From Cryoendolithus antarcticus (taxonomy: Eukaryota > Ascomycota > Dothideomycetes > Cladosporiales > Cladosporiaceae), in assembly GCA_002077065.1 (NCBI GenBank), contig NAJO01000005.1:558001-622000 (forward strand): a stretch of 64,000 bases of DNA. The letters run 5' to 3'. Positions 1 through 10,208 of this stretch are shown piece by piece. The notes beneath the pieces are model-generated. The model did no database searches and was not told the DNA's origin. It saw only the letters and a program-made list of their open reading frames with translations. Numbering within the stretch: the stretch's first letter is position 1; every line of letters begins with the position of its first letter. A program made the position numbers and the translations under genes.

Positions 1-1
1 C

Positions 2-565
2 GATAGCGCGGACCGCTTTCAGGGACGAGATAAGGAAGTCATCATACTCAGCTTCGTGCGGTCGAATCCGCAGAACGAAGTCGGAGAGCTGCTACGCGAT
101 TGGCGGCGCATCAACGTGGCCTTGACACGCGCGAGAAGTAAGCTTGTAATTATCGGGTCGAGGAGGACACTAGGAGCCGATAAGCTGCTGAACAAGTTGA
201 TTGGTCTTGTCGAAGAGCAGCAGGGCTGCGTCGACTTGCCGGTCGAGGTCGGCGACGAGGGAGTAGTATGCTGTGGTGCCATCAACATTGGCGGTAGTGC
301 AGTATCTGCCGTGACGCCGAAGCCCACGGCTGGCCCTCGGTTGTCGCAAAGGAGTCCGAGCAAGCGTAGCCCGCTGAGGAGTACGCCTGTGAAGGTCTTG
401 CGGGCGTCGCAGTCGGCTGGAAACAGGACCGTGAGCAGGGGTGGCAAGGTCGGTCAGGTCAGGACGCCAGGAAAGGTGGTCAGGGGTGTGAAGGGCAAGC
501 TGGGCAGGTTGAGGGAAGAAGTAGCGTGGGATATCTTTGAAGATCTAACTGGGGAGGACTTCTAG
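2..565 (+). CDS. DNA2: DNA replication helicase/nuclease Dna2, C-terminal end (partial)
   Basis: The reading frame is already open at the left edge and ends at a TAG at 563-565, so only the last ~187 residues are present. Dna2 is a superfamily 1 helicase with a nuclease domain that processes flaps in Okazaki-fragment maturation and resects double-strand breaks in the nucleus. The first ~80 residues carry the last conserved helicase motifs: an FQGRDKE block (motif V region) and WRRINVALTRAR (motif VI), followed by KLVIIGS, the usual SF1 ending. The remaining ~100 residues are basic and low in complexity (Ser/Arg/Lys/Gly rich), a non-conserved tail. The family is recognised from motif spacing; another Upf1-like SF1 helicase is the alternative, but the LLRDWRRINVA block is typical of Dna2. 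Confidence 0.85.
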   Translation, partial: DSADRFQGRDKEVIILSFVRSNPQNEVGELLRDWRRINVALTRARSKLVIIGSRRTLGADKLLNKLIGLVEEQQGCVDLPVEVGDEGVVCCGAINIGGSAVSAVTPKPTAGPRLSQRSPSKRSPLRSTPVKVLRASQSAGNRTVSRGGKVGQVRTPGKVVRGVKGKLGRLREEVAWDIFEDLTGEDF

Positions 566-786
566 GCCCACGGAGCAAGTGGCGAGCATGACTCTTCGTA
601 GTGTATCACTACGACTCGGTCTCGAGAATCGGCGTCATTAGTCGTCACGACCTCGAGTCAGATCATCACCATCCCGTCATCCTAACTGAGCTCCGTTCAT
701 GCAGATAACCCGAGCGCCTGATTCATCAGGTTTCCGTACGTATACACAGTCTCATACTACATGCTTAACCTACAACCCCCCGATAA

Positions 787-1754
787 TCAGCCCAATGCGC
801 CTTTCGTGTACCGTGTGGAATCACTATCGCGTACCTCGAAGAACCGCTTCAGCCACCACACTTGGAACACGCCCTCGGCCAGCACGACGAGCATCTGCAG
901 CAGACTCCACCACTTGACCCGCGCGTTTGTGCTTTCGGCTGTGTTGCGGTGCGTGCGCTCGCGGATGACGATGTAGCCTTGCTCGTCTTTGACTTGGGCG
1001 AGGGTTTCGCTGAGGATCTTGACTGCAGTCCTCGTCAGCATGGATGCAACAAGCAGCTCAGGGTTGTCGAATGGGCGGTGAGGGAAGTGAGGAGCGCGTA
1101 CCTTCTTTCTCTAAGGGGTCCTGGGGGGCTTCTGACTCGGGAACGTAGACGATACCGTGCACGTTGAAGGAGACTTCTTTCGTGGTTGCGGACCAGTGCT
1201 CGTTGCTGAAGCAGTACGTGTACCGCCCATCGTGATGTGCTGTGAAGCTGTGGTCGCCGAGCGCGACGGAGCGTTCCTCGACTTGGTAGGAGCCGGTTGG
1301 TGTTTGGATCTGTGGTGAGGAGTACGGTCAGCGGCCGCAATGTTCCTCGTTCAAGTAAAGCGTAGCCTCGCTCGCGGACTCGCTGCACGCCACTCAGAAG
1401 CTCTGCGTATCCATCAATCGTGTCGCTTCGCTCGGGTATCCTTCTCTTCGCTGCTGCAGATAATCTTGAACCATATTCGCTACTATCTCGTCTGGCCCTC
1501 CGCATTGCTCCCATCCCTCCATCATCCCCTCCCTTTCACATGACCAGAGTAAAACTCACCCAAAAGTCCACATCCAAATTTCCGCTGCCACCGCCTTCGC
1601 GATCGCTGACTTGAAACGTGACAGTCATCTTGTCATCGGTATGTAATTGCTCGTGGAAGCATTCTCGCGCGTGCGCTTTGAGGTTGATGTTGTGCGCGTG
1701 GCTGAAGGAGAGAAGGGAGGTGAAGAGCGTGAGGAGGAGGGGGAGGGCGAACAT
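787..1754 (-). CDS. EMP24: p24 family cargo receptor Emp24 (ER-Golgi transport)
   Basis: Exons on the minus strand are 1754-1560, 1309-1102 and 1022-787, giving 212 aa. Introns are 1559-1310 (GTGAGT..CAG, long at 250 nt) and 1101-1023 (GTACGC..CAG). Emp24 cycles in COPII/COPI vesicles and helps sort GPI-anchored and other cargo. Visible features: signal peptide (residues 1-20), lumenal GOLD domain with two cysteines (RECFHEQL and YTYCFSNEH), the HGIVYV segment, a short coiled coil containing VKDEQGYIVIRERTHRNTAE, one membrane span (WWSLLQMLVVLAEGVFQVWW) and a cytosolic tail starting KRFFEV, the di-Phe type that binds COPII. Length and the RTHRNTAES block match the p24 beta branch. The third exon must begin at 1022: an ATG at 1041 in the same frame lies inside the intron. 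Confidence 0.92.
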
Positions 1755-2331
1755 CGTGGGCGTGTATGCGTCGAGGAAAAGGAAGGGCAGTTGGAGCAGG
1801 ACGAGGATGTGATATGGAGGGTGGATTTAGGAAGTGAGGTGCTGGACAAGTGGGCTTGATTCAGGAGATGTCTCGTGGAAGTTTGTCTTGAAAATACGTG
1901 CGAATCCGTGGCAAATCAAAGACAGACTATATTAGAGCTACAAGATTCTGCAATACATGTGGAGTACTCCCACTCTCGCACGTACTCGCTGTACTCTCTG
2001 TACCTGCTTCAGCGCTGATACGCTGGGCGACCTGCCGCTCGTGGCCTGCCATAGCTCCACTCGTCGCTGCCTGCTGGACGACCCGTGGCTGACACCACAA
2101 GCGTTCCTTTTGGATAATCCTGGTCGTCAGAGTTGCGTGCTGCCCAAGGCCGCATTCCTCAGCAGCGCCGAGGTCAATTACAAGTCGGTGTTGCAGCTGG
2201 GTATATCGGCTCAGGCCTTCGCAATCCCTCAGATCGTAACCGGACATGCAGTGTAGCCGGTACAGGATCCTCACTGGCGGTCCAGACGTGCTCAGAGAAC
2301 GATGTCTGACCCAACTGTCACTATCTCCTGT
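1755..2331. other. Intergenic, 577 bp
   Basis: Upstream region of EMP24 and downstream region of the mitochondrial uS11m gene, both on the minus strand. Open frames here are short, lack recognisable domains and overlap on both strands. I see no RNA gene or repeat. Confidence 0.5.
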
Positions 2332-3096
2332 TCACCCCAGCCTCCTCGGCCGCGGACTTCTCGTGCCTCCAATCTTCAACCTCGTAGCATCCTTGACAGC
2401 ACTAATCCGATCCCTCACTCCCCTCCCCTCACTCCCCAGCAACACCTTCGTCACAGCCTCTCTCCCAGCTCCAAACCCCCTCATCACAACCTCCAACTTA
2501 GACATATCCCTCAGCATGCCCTTCTCCTGGATCTGCTTAAGCACGAAAGCCGTGAGCTGATACGCTGCATCGTAGCTCCCTCGTCCAGCTTTGCGGAACC
2601 CGATGTTCCCAGCGGAAAGGGAGAGCAGCACGTCGACGACTTTCTTTTGGTCCGTGGCTGAGGAGTTTGTGGCGCTTATGCCAGAGCTGGCGGTTTGGGA
2701 AGCTGGTCGTGGGGGTTGGACGAAGGTTAGGTGGGTGTTGTGTTTTGTTGCTAGGACGTGGAGGCGATGGGGTTGGTCTTCTCGCGATCCTAGGTTCCGG
2801 GACTCTTCGAGATGTTGGGCTTGTGCTACGGAGGAGGGGCCATCTATGGCGGCTATTATGGATGAGGGCGCAGGACGGGTATTTGAGGCGGAGGGTGGAC
2901 TGAAGCCGCGGCGCTTGTTGGTGGAGGATTGGGTGCGTTGGGCGGGGTTGAAGAGGGAGGCTATGGAGGAGTCTTCGGCAGAGGAGGGGGGGTTGGTGGA
3001 GAAGGCGCGGTGTGTAGAGACGGGGCTAGCGAGGCGATGTCGGCAGGAGGCGCAAATGAATGTGGCTACTCGTCGGTGGGGAGTTATGGAGGCCAT
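2332..3096 (-). CDS. MRPS18: Mitochondrial small-subunit ribosomal protein uS11m
   Basis: Single exon of 254 aa. The first ~130 residues are a basic, Ser/Arg-rich mitochondrial presequence and linker (starting MASITPHRRVATFICASCRHR). The last ~120 residues form the universal uS11 domain: THLTFVQ, then LSLSAGNIGFRKAGRGSYDA, KLEVVMRGFGAGREAV and a basic ending GGTRSPRPRRLG, matching bacterial S11 (GFRKxxRxTPYAA and GxGxGR blocks) that binds 16S-like rRNA in the platform. I chose the ATG at 3096: the open frame continues 40 codons upstream, but that stretch is not presequence-like and runs into the spacer shared with TIM44. The 245-bp spacer to the divergent TIM44 start suggests a bidirectional promoter for two nuclear-encoded mitochondrial proteins. 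Confidence 0.9.
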   Translation of the reverse strand: MASITPHRRVATFICASCRHRLASPVSTHRAFSTNPPSSAEDSSIASLFNPAQRTQSSTNKRRGFSPPSASNTRPAPSSIIAAIDGPSSVAQAQHLEESRNLGSREDQPHRLHVLATKHNTHLTFVQPPRPASQTASSGISATNSSATDQKKVVDVLLSLSAGNIGFRKAGRGSYDAAYQLTAFVLKQIQEKGMLRDMSKLEVVMRGFGAGREAVTKVLLGSEGRGVRDRISAVKDATRLKIGGTRSPRPRRLG

Positions 3097-3341
3097 GGCC
3101 AGTGTAGAGTGGAAGAGTTGTATGGTTGTAATGGGCAATGCTCTGGGTACCTCACTGCAGCTCTCTGTGTGCGGCGAAGACCTCCGTAAAAAGCCGAGGG
3201 TTCGATGCGCACCCATATGTTACGACATCAACTTCCACATTTCGACAGCTTCTCCCACACTCTGTAAACCGAATCACTGGATATCTGGACATCTGGAGTG
3301 GAGGGCATATTGAGGTGTATACTGGGATCTGTAGACATAGC

Positions 3342-5075
3342 ATGAGCACATCTGCCTTGACTGCGCGGGCGAGAGGCGCATCTCGAGGCTTGCGCGCCTC
3401 ATCACGAAATGTAATACAATATGGCCGCACTGCTGCATACCGTCGGATAGACTCGAATGTACGGCAATATACTGGACCATCACTGCGACAGAGCCATCGG
3501 ACAGATGCAACACCGCCCCCAGCCTTCGCCTTCACATCACATTTCTTGCCCCCATCATTACGACCCGGCGCGGTCTCGGGTATACGGCATGTCTCCTTCA
3601 AGGAAATGCGAGAAGCGAGGGCGAGGGAGAATGCAGCAGCACAGGGTGGGCGACCGGCAGAGCAGCCAAACAAGGCTGAGCCTGAGGCAGAACCTTTGAA
3701 GGCGGCACCCGAGCAGTCAGGTCCAAGTGCCGCAGAGGAGGCTTTCGCCAAATCACGAGCAGAAGCAGAAGAGCACTTCCGACGGCAAGAAGAGCACGAG
3801 AAGAAGCAGGAGGAGGCAGGTGCCGAAGAAGGCAAGGAAGGCAAGGAAGGCGAGGAGGGCAAGAAGTCCAAGAAAGAGGAGTCCGCCCCACCGCCACACG
3901 GCGAGAAGACGCCATGGCAAGTCTTCATGGAGACACTCAACAAAGAGTTCAAGGAGTCCAAGGACTGGAATGAAGGCACCAAAGAGCTCTCCGGCAGCAT
4001 CCACGACTTCACCCAGAATCCAAATGTGCAGCGCGCAAAGTCAGCTTACAGCAAAGCCGCCGAAGCGGCAAGCACAAACACGGGTAAGGTGCTGCTCGGC
4101 ACCGCCGGCGCGATCGGCAAATCCGCCGCCTGGACCTGGGACACTCCCGTAGTAAAGGGCATCCGCTACAGCGCCGCAGCAGTAGGCTCCGGCGTCGAGA
4201 AAGTCACCCGCCCAGTCCGCCAAACAGAAGCCTACAAGAACGTCAAAGAGACGATCGATGACGGCTCCTCAGCGCGGTACGGTGGCTGGACAGAGAAAGA
4301 AGAGCGTAAAAAGCAACGCGAAGAGCGCGAGCGACGAAAACGACTCCGCGGCGAGCTCACAGAAGCCGAAATCCACGACGAAGACCCCGAAGCCGGCACA
4401 AACGTCACACTGCACAAGGACGCCAAATGGAAAGAATCCTGGCGAGATTTCCGCGACTCCTCGCCCGCCATGCAGCGGCTGTTCGGCCTCAAATCAGTCT
4501 ACCAAGAATCTGAGAACCCGCTCATATCCACCGCAAGAAGCGTGAGCGACCGCATCGCTGGTTTCTTCGCCGAGAACGAGACAGCGCAGGTGATTAAGAG
4601 GTTCAGGGAAATGGACCCGCACTTTCAACTCGAGCCCTTCTTGAACGAAATGCGCACATACATCCTCCCCGAAGTCCTGGAAGCGTACGTAAAAGGCGAC
4701 ATTGAAACGCTCAAACTCTGGCTCTCCGCCGCGCAGTTCTCCGTCTACTCGGCTTTGATGGCGCAATACACCACCGCGGGCCTGCAATCCGACGGCCGCA
4801 TCTTGGATATCCGGAACGTCGACATCTTATCAGCGAGGATGTTGGAAGGTGGTGAGGCGGGGACGGTGCCGGTGTTTGTGCTTATGGCTAGGACGCAAGA
4901 GGTGCATGTCTACAAGGAGAAGAAGACGGGACGGCTTATGGCGGGGATGGAGGATAAGGTACAGCAAGTTACTTATGCTATTGGGGTTACGAGGATTGCG
5001 GAGGAGGTCGCGAATCCGGAGACTAGGGGGTGGAGGCTTATTGAGCTGCAGAAGAGTGCTAGGGATTATGTTTGA
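3342..5075 (+). CDS. TIM44: Mitochondrial import motor subunit Tim44
   Basis: Single exon, 577 aa from the ATG at 3342. Tim44 tethers mtHsp70 to the TIM23 channel on the matrix side of the inner membrane and helps drive preprotein import. The N-terminus is Arg/Ser/Ala-rich without acids (matrix presequence). Residues ~85-200 are highly charged and rich in Glu/Lys, then comes the conserved middle (TPWQVFMETLNKEFKESKDW, SVSDRIAGFFAENETAQVIK) and the C-terminal Tim44/TIM44-like domain from about residue 400 (DPHFQLEPFLNEMRTYILPE, then LDIRNVDILSARMLEGGE). In-frame codons upstream to 3138 are unlikely to be translated because they overlap the divergent uS11m promoter. It is somewhat longer than yeast Tim44, mainly through the charged region. 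Confidence 0.93.
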   Translation: MSTSALTARARGASRGLRASSRNVIQYGRTAAYRRIDSNVRQYTGPSLRQSHRTDATPPPAFAFTSHFLPPSLRPGAVSGIRHVSFKEMREARARENAAAQGGRPAEQPNKAEPEAEPLKAAPEQSGPSAAEEAFAKSRAEAEEHFRRQEEHEKKQEEAGAEEGKEGKEGEEGKKSKKEESAPPPHGEKTPWQVFMETLNKEFKESKDWNEGTKELSGSIHDFTQNPNVQRAKSAYSKAAEAASTNTGKVLLGTAGAIGKSAAWTWDTPVVKGIRYSAAAVGSGVEKVTRPVRQTEAYKNVKETIDDGSSARYGGWTEKEERKKQREERERRKRLRGELTEAEIHDEDPEAGTNVTLHKDAKWKESWRDFRDSSPAMQRLFGLKSVYQESENPLISTARSVSDRIAGFFAENETAQVIKRFREMDPHFQLEPFLNEMRTYILPEVLEAYVKGDIETLKLWLSAAQFSVYSALMAQYTTAGLQSDGRILDIRNVDILSARMLEGGEAGTVPVFVLMARTQEVHVYKEKKTGRLMAGMEDKVQQVTYAIGVTRIAEEVANPETRGWRLIELQKSARDYV

Positions 5076-5655
5076 GGGCCTTGACAGGAAGAGTGTGTCT
5101 GGAAGGCTAGGACTGAGGCCCGTGTAGGCGCAGGCTTGTAGGCATGGTGGCCCCATGTCCGGCACCTGTCTGCCTGGCAGTCACCGCACGGATCTGGCAT
5201 CAACAGCGGCCATGGAGACCACTTCGTGGCTCAAGGCATGTAAGCGAGAATCACCCAGTCGCTGATGTCGAGCTGCGCAGGCTGCCGTCTTGGCCTCTGA
5301 GCGTGGTCTCGATCGCGAAGCGTGACACCGGAATCAGTCCGAGGGTGGGGAGGAGTTTCGGCGGAAAGAAGAGGATTCCGCTCATGTACGATAGAATGTG
5401 GAGGCGAGATGTGTGAATAGTGGAAAGCGCATGAAGCCACATGTAAGCTACATGTACCTTCCCGTCTACCTTGTCGAGCTTGACACGCGAGTGACGCAAA
5501 GAAGAGGACCTCTCCGCGACTGCCCGTGGAAAAGCAAAGATGATTTATGCTGCGCCGCAACAGTGTCTGCGTAGCTGTGGTGTCGGCGACAGAGAGTTGT
5601 CTGTTTGAGAGGCTCTCTGATGCAGCACTGCCATCGCATCGTCAACACATCTGGT
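5076..5655. other. Intergenic with a weak small-ORF candidate
   Basis: Between TIM44 and the decayed subtilase fragment. On the minus strand an open frame at 5379-5251 (ATG AGC GGA...TGA, 42 residues, hydrophobic start MSGILFFPPKLLPTLG) has reasonable composition and could be the last exon of a small membrane protein. I found no convincing upstream exon, so I do not call a gene. Confidence 0.25.
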
Positions 5656-5950
5656 GGAAGAGTACAGGTAGCATCACGTTTACTTCAAGGCTGTCGCAAC
5701 AATTGCAGCTTCTGGTATTGCAGCCTCGCTATTGCCTAGGTGATGCACCTCATCGCGCTGGATCAGGTACATTTCGGCTGGCCAGATCTTTGCTATAGCT
5801 GGCATTCAATGGATCTTTTGTACTGCAGCCTCGGCGTCGTTCGTATGATTGACGTTGAAGGCCGCGCCATGAAGCAGATCATCATTCCATTCTGTGTGGT
5901 CGACAGATGAGGAGCGAGGTTGCTCCTGAGAATTTTGCGTGGTGATGTGC
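5656..5950 (-). pseudogene. Decayed fragment of a second subtilase gene
   Basis: Read on the minus strand from ~5915 to ~5690, this stretch aligns without gaps over most of its length to the start of exon 2 of the intact subtilase (8925-8700). The relic reads ...HGAAFNVNHTNDAEAAVQKIH, then a TGA, then MPAIAKIWPAEMYLIQRDEV. The intact gene has KGVSFNLKNTKDDEAAAQKIQ and EMPAVAKIWPVRMYPIPRDEV. The in-frame TGA and the absence of any Asp/His/Ser protease motifs further downstream (toward 5076) show that it is a truncated remnant. It lies ~250 bp beyond the 3' end of the intact gene in the same orientation, as expected of a tandem duplication whose distal copy was mostly lost. Confidence 0.75.
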
Positions 5951-6155
5951 AGTACTCTGTGAATATAGAGGCAGACGAGAACCGAAGTGTACTCTGCGTG
6001 CATCTGATCGTGTCTATCTTACGTATCAACAGCATCGTCTGTGCCACACCAGAGCTATGATCCGTTCAGCACCGCAGTTACTGACCAACCTTGCCGTAGA
6101 AGTCATCGCTGTCGAAAATGCTCAGGGTCTCTCCATGTCCTTGCCTTCAATGATC

Positions 6156-9100
6156 CTACTGGTACCTGATCGTGAATGGCTCGGTGCCCACGCGGTCGTA
6201 GTCTGCCAAATCGGTGTTGTCACCGAAGATGTGCAGAGCACTGACGACGAGCTGGTATGTTCCAGGCGGCGCCAGGGTACCATCTGCCAACAAGCCATCC
6301 CAGCCCGAGACCGTGGCGCCACGAGGGACGTAGTATTCGGGGAACCCGTAGATGTTGCCTACGCGTGTGTCAGTGTATGGTCATGAAGTACCCGTTGCTC
6401 AGAAGAATTTTAACACGCTGTAACGCTCATGTAAGTGTCGACAGCTCCAGCTCAGTGTAGGTACACGCCTAACGGGTGTCACTGTATCTCATTGATGTTG
6501 CGTAGGAGCGAGATTGCTGAGCAGCTACGCGCAGTAGCATAGCAACGTTCGCACTTTCACGAAGAAGAGGACGCGAGAGATTAGAAAGTAACGCACCGAG
6601 TGTCTTTAGTCCAAGGAACTCAGTGGTCTTAGGCTTGCGGTGGTGCCACGGAGCCTTTGAGGTCGAATTCGAGTACGGCACAACGTCCATACGCACGTAA
6701 GGGGAACCCAATGCAAGACTCACGACCACAGCCGGGTACACTGTGCCATTGCTAGCCGTAGCATTGCTTGCCGGCAATGTGAATGTCGCGTTTCCAGGTG
6801 CGGGAGCATAGCCTGGTGCACTTTGAGTCGTCGTCAGGTAGGTGTTGGCAGTGTCCAGGACCGTGGCACGGATCATAGAGCCAGCAACACCGAGGTATGG
6901 CAGAGACAGCGAAGATCCATCGGAGCCGTTCATCGCGATGTAGCCGCTGTATACCGGAAGAAGAGAGCCGTCTAGGCCTACAGGAAGGTCGGGGTAGATC
7001 GTGACTGTTACGCTGCCGGATGCTGGAACAGTGACTTCCTTCTGAGGAAACTCGATGTCGGCAACAGCTGGAGCAACGTCGTTTACAAAAGGGTCTGGGA
7101 AGATCGACGTGCTCAGTGTATAGAACGTGCCGGCTGGGACATTCGACAGGGTGTAGGTGACGTCCGTATCGGCCAGGTTGGTGATCGTGAAGTTGGCCGT
7201 GTCGACAAAGTTGTCGGTATCGTTGAAGCTCAGACTTGAAACGCTCAGGACAGTGGTCGTATAAGCGGCGTCAAAGGCCTGGATAAGGCCACCACCCTGT
7301 TGTTGAACAGGAGCAAGAAAATCGGCAGTTTTACCGGCGCCAGCGTTGAAGATCTGTGGGTTCGCTGTAGCCGAGATAACATTCTCGAGGACCTTGGGAT
7401 CGAGTGTACCACGGACCTCGCTGACAAGAGCATAGACTGCGGCAGCCAGAGGGCATGCCATTGAAGTGCCAGAAAGCACAGCATATGCACCCAGGTCGAG
7501 TGGGTAGGTAGACAGAATCAGACCTCCGGGAGCGGAGAATTGCTGCTTCACCTCAAGCTCGTAATTAGGTCCCCAAGAGGTGTAAGTCGATAGGAATCCA
7601 CCGGTCGCGGTGTTAGGCGCCGAAGCGGGGTACTGCTGCGCGACCTCTGGGTCGACGATGTTGAGGGTCACGCTGCTGCCACTAGATAGCAGGCGAATCC
7701 ACTCTGCGCCCTGCGCAGCACTGGTCATGCCAACACCCAGAATACCCGGTACTACGGCGGTGACCGCAGTCGAACCTGGCGAAACGTTGTTGTAGAACAT
7801 TACGTAGCGAGCACCCTTAGCAGCGACGTTCGTGACTTTCTGAACAAAGGTACACGTGCCTCGTCGAACGAGTACGATGTAGTTGGAAAGATCGGGAGTG
7901 TCATCCGGGAGGGCAGTACAAGCGTTAGCAGTGTCGTTCGTGTTGTAATTGACGCTCCATAGCGGAAGTGAGACATTGCCCCAGTCCGCTGGGGTGCCTT
8001 GTGTCCAACCGAAGGCACTCAAGGACGAGTTGTTGACCGTGTAAGTGGCGTTTAGGAGAATGCTAGGTGCTTGGGTATTGTCAACAGACGCGATCGACGC
8101 TACGCCTAGTCCGCCCGCAGCGGTCGAGGCATAAAATTGACCCTCCACGCCGTCGTTACCTGCGGAAACTGTACAAGGCACGCCTTTTTCGACGATACGC
8201 TGCACGGCGACAGCCCAAGGGTCCTCGGACCACCCACTAGGCCCACCGATCGATGCAGTAATGATCTGGGCACCATCTTCGTATGCTTGATTGTAAGCGC
8301 TGATCAGAACGTCGTTGCCGGCACTTCCACCACAGCCGAATACACGATACGCGCCCAACGTGACGTCAGGTGCGGCACCAGTAAACCCGTATGGGTTTGT
8401 TTGTGCAGCAATGATACCGGAGACGTGCGTACCGTGGCCTTCGCAGTTGTCGTATGGATCAGGGTCAGGGACAGGGGTGTTCGCGCCATTGTAGTTGTCT
8501 CCAACAAGATCGGTTCCAAAGGACACCAAGCAGCCTGGTCCAAAGCAGCCACCAAGAGCAGGGTGGTTGTAGTCAACACCCGTATCGATGACCGCGACCC
8601 TTATACCCGCGCCAGTAACACCTCGGAACCGGAGTTGGTCCACTTGTGTCATCACGTGGGGCGAGAACGTATCGTTCATGCCAGCACTTTGACGTCTCTG
8701 CAACAATGCAGCTTCAGGTACAGCAGCTTTGCTGCTGCCGGTCCAGTGCACTTCGTCGCGCGGAATAGGGTACATTCGAACAGGCCAGATCTTCGCGACT
8801 GCAGGCATTTCCTGAATCTTTTGTGCAGCGGCCTCATCATCCTTGGTATTCTTGAGGTTGAATGAAACTCCCTTGAAAAGTTCAAATTTCAAATCCATTC
8901 GATGCTCGACTGCTTGACCAGTCGCGCCGAGTTCCTGATAGAACGTGTCCGCATCCTAGCAACAATTAGTCGCGACTCGTTGTTGACGTGTGATGTTACC
9001 ATCGCTCTCTCCAAAGTATGAACATCTTATGTGTGCTTATAGGCGCAGCTGCGACAGTGGATCACCTCGGTCAGAAAGAGCAGAGATGATGGTGTGCCTT

Positions 9101-9345
9101 GCTCTGAGCTCTGACGAGCACCGCGATCGATGATCCACTATTGCGGGTACGCCTATACTAGCCCAGGAGTGTCGCGGGCTCTTCGGAGAGAGTGAAGGGG
9201 AGTTATCTCAACATACACTAGTCTTTGCGAATTCGACAATGTACGCGCCCGGTACTTTGGGTGCAGCATTGATCTTTGGACGGATGGCTAGAGCGGCAGA
9301 GGAGTATAACACTGCTGCCAGCGACAAAACCTTGAGTATCCCCAT
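6156..9345 (-). CDS. Secreted subtilisin-like serine protease (S8, with PA insert)
   Basis: Exons 9345-9217, 8955-6597 and 6358-6156 give 896 aa. The first intron (9216-8956) is GTATGT..TAG and the second (6596-6359) GTGCGT..TAG; joining restores LKTLGNIYGFP at the second junction. Order: signal peptide (MGILKVLSLAAVLYSSAALA), I9-like propeptide (VPGAYIVEF...), then an S8 catalytic domain with Asp167 (VAVIDTGVDY), His217 (GHGTHVSG) and Ser541 (SGTSMACP). A protease-associated domain is inserted at ~390-500 between His and Ser, followed by a Fn3-like C-terminal region with many NxS/T sites. The ending (GTYQLVVSALHIFGD...EPFTIRYQ) is the typical fungal minor-extracellular-protease (Vpr-like) C-terminus. 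Likely role: extracellular protein degradation. All three catalytic residues are intact. Confidence 0.9.
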
Positions 9346-10168
9346 CTCTGCTGTGCGATGAGACGCAAGGAACTGAACAGGATCAAAGAGATATTGAAAA
9401 TCGATGCTCAGCCATGTGGGCGGGCAAGGGCACAGGACCAATATATGCTACCTAACGTACGCTAGGCACTAACCAGAAGATCCTGTGCCTGAGTTGATCA
9501 TACTATCTCCCATCATAGGCTGATACCTCGTGGACGATAATGTTGCTCCCGTCCTGCAGTGCGTTGGTGCGAGGGTCCCGTACCATTGGGACTTTGCCCA
9601 CATGCCACCGTGCAATAGCCAAGAGCCACTTGATTGCAGGAAGGAGCGTGATGCCCCATCGTGAGTGGGTACACTTAAACGCAGTAGCTTTGTTGTCTTG
9701 ATGAAGCAGGAGAGTAAAGATGGAAGTGATATAGCCTCCGGGTAGCGATGGCGCCAGCCGCGAAATCAAGGATCGCGACAACCTTGATCACTGCTTGGCA
9801 CGGCGACGACTGCTATGTTGAGTAGGAGACAAGGCCTGCCAAGGCGATAGTGCACTGCGATATTGCGAGCTACATATGCCAAGTGATAGCGACGGTGACG
9901 TTCAACGGAGGTGGGGTGTATGCACAACGGCGAGATCTGCGCCCTGCAGCAGAGCACTCTGGCGCAATCTGCCCAGGAGCTAGCCTCAGATGCCTCAGGC
10001 CAACCTCGTCACGGTAGCCAATCACAGCAAGCTGCGGCACCTTCTCAGGGAGGCCTGAGAGTCAGTACCCGCCTGGGGATGCATACTCGCGCGCTTCACC
10101 ATACATTTACTATGTGTATACTCACGCGCTTCCACTCCCCTCCTAGGCGGGTATGGCGACGACATTAA
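9346..10168. other. Intergenic, left flank of the RIP-mutated block
   Basis: Upstream region of the subtilase gene. Base composition is like the rest of the genome (CpA and TpG common) and changes abruptly near 10165-10200. Short frames here (for example on the minus strand at 9781-9503) have no recognisable features. Confidence 0.5.
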
Positions 10169-10208
10169 TTGAAATTGATAAATCCAATTATACATTCTAC
10201 TTTATTTG

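Noticed and set aside
3152..4012. Long minus-strand frame opposite TIM44
   Set aside because: Shadow of TIM44 caused by its codon bias; Ser/Cys-rich with no domain.
6469..6596. Extra ~42 residues at the end of the subtilase main frame
   Set aside because: They lie beyond a donor at 6596; splicing to 6358 gives the conserved family C-terminus instead.
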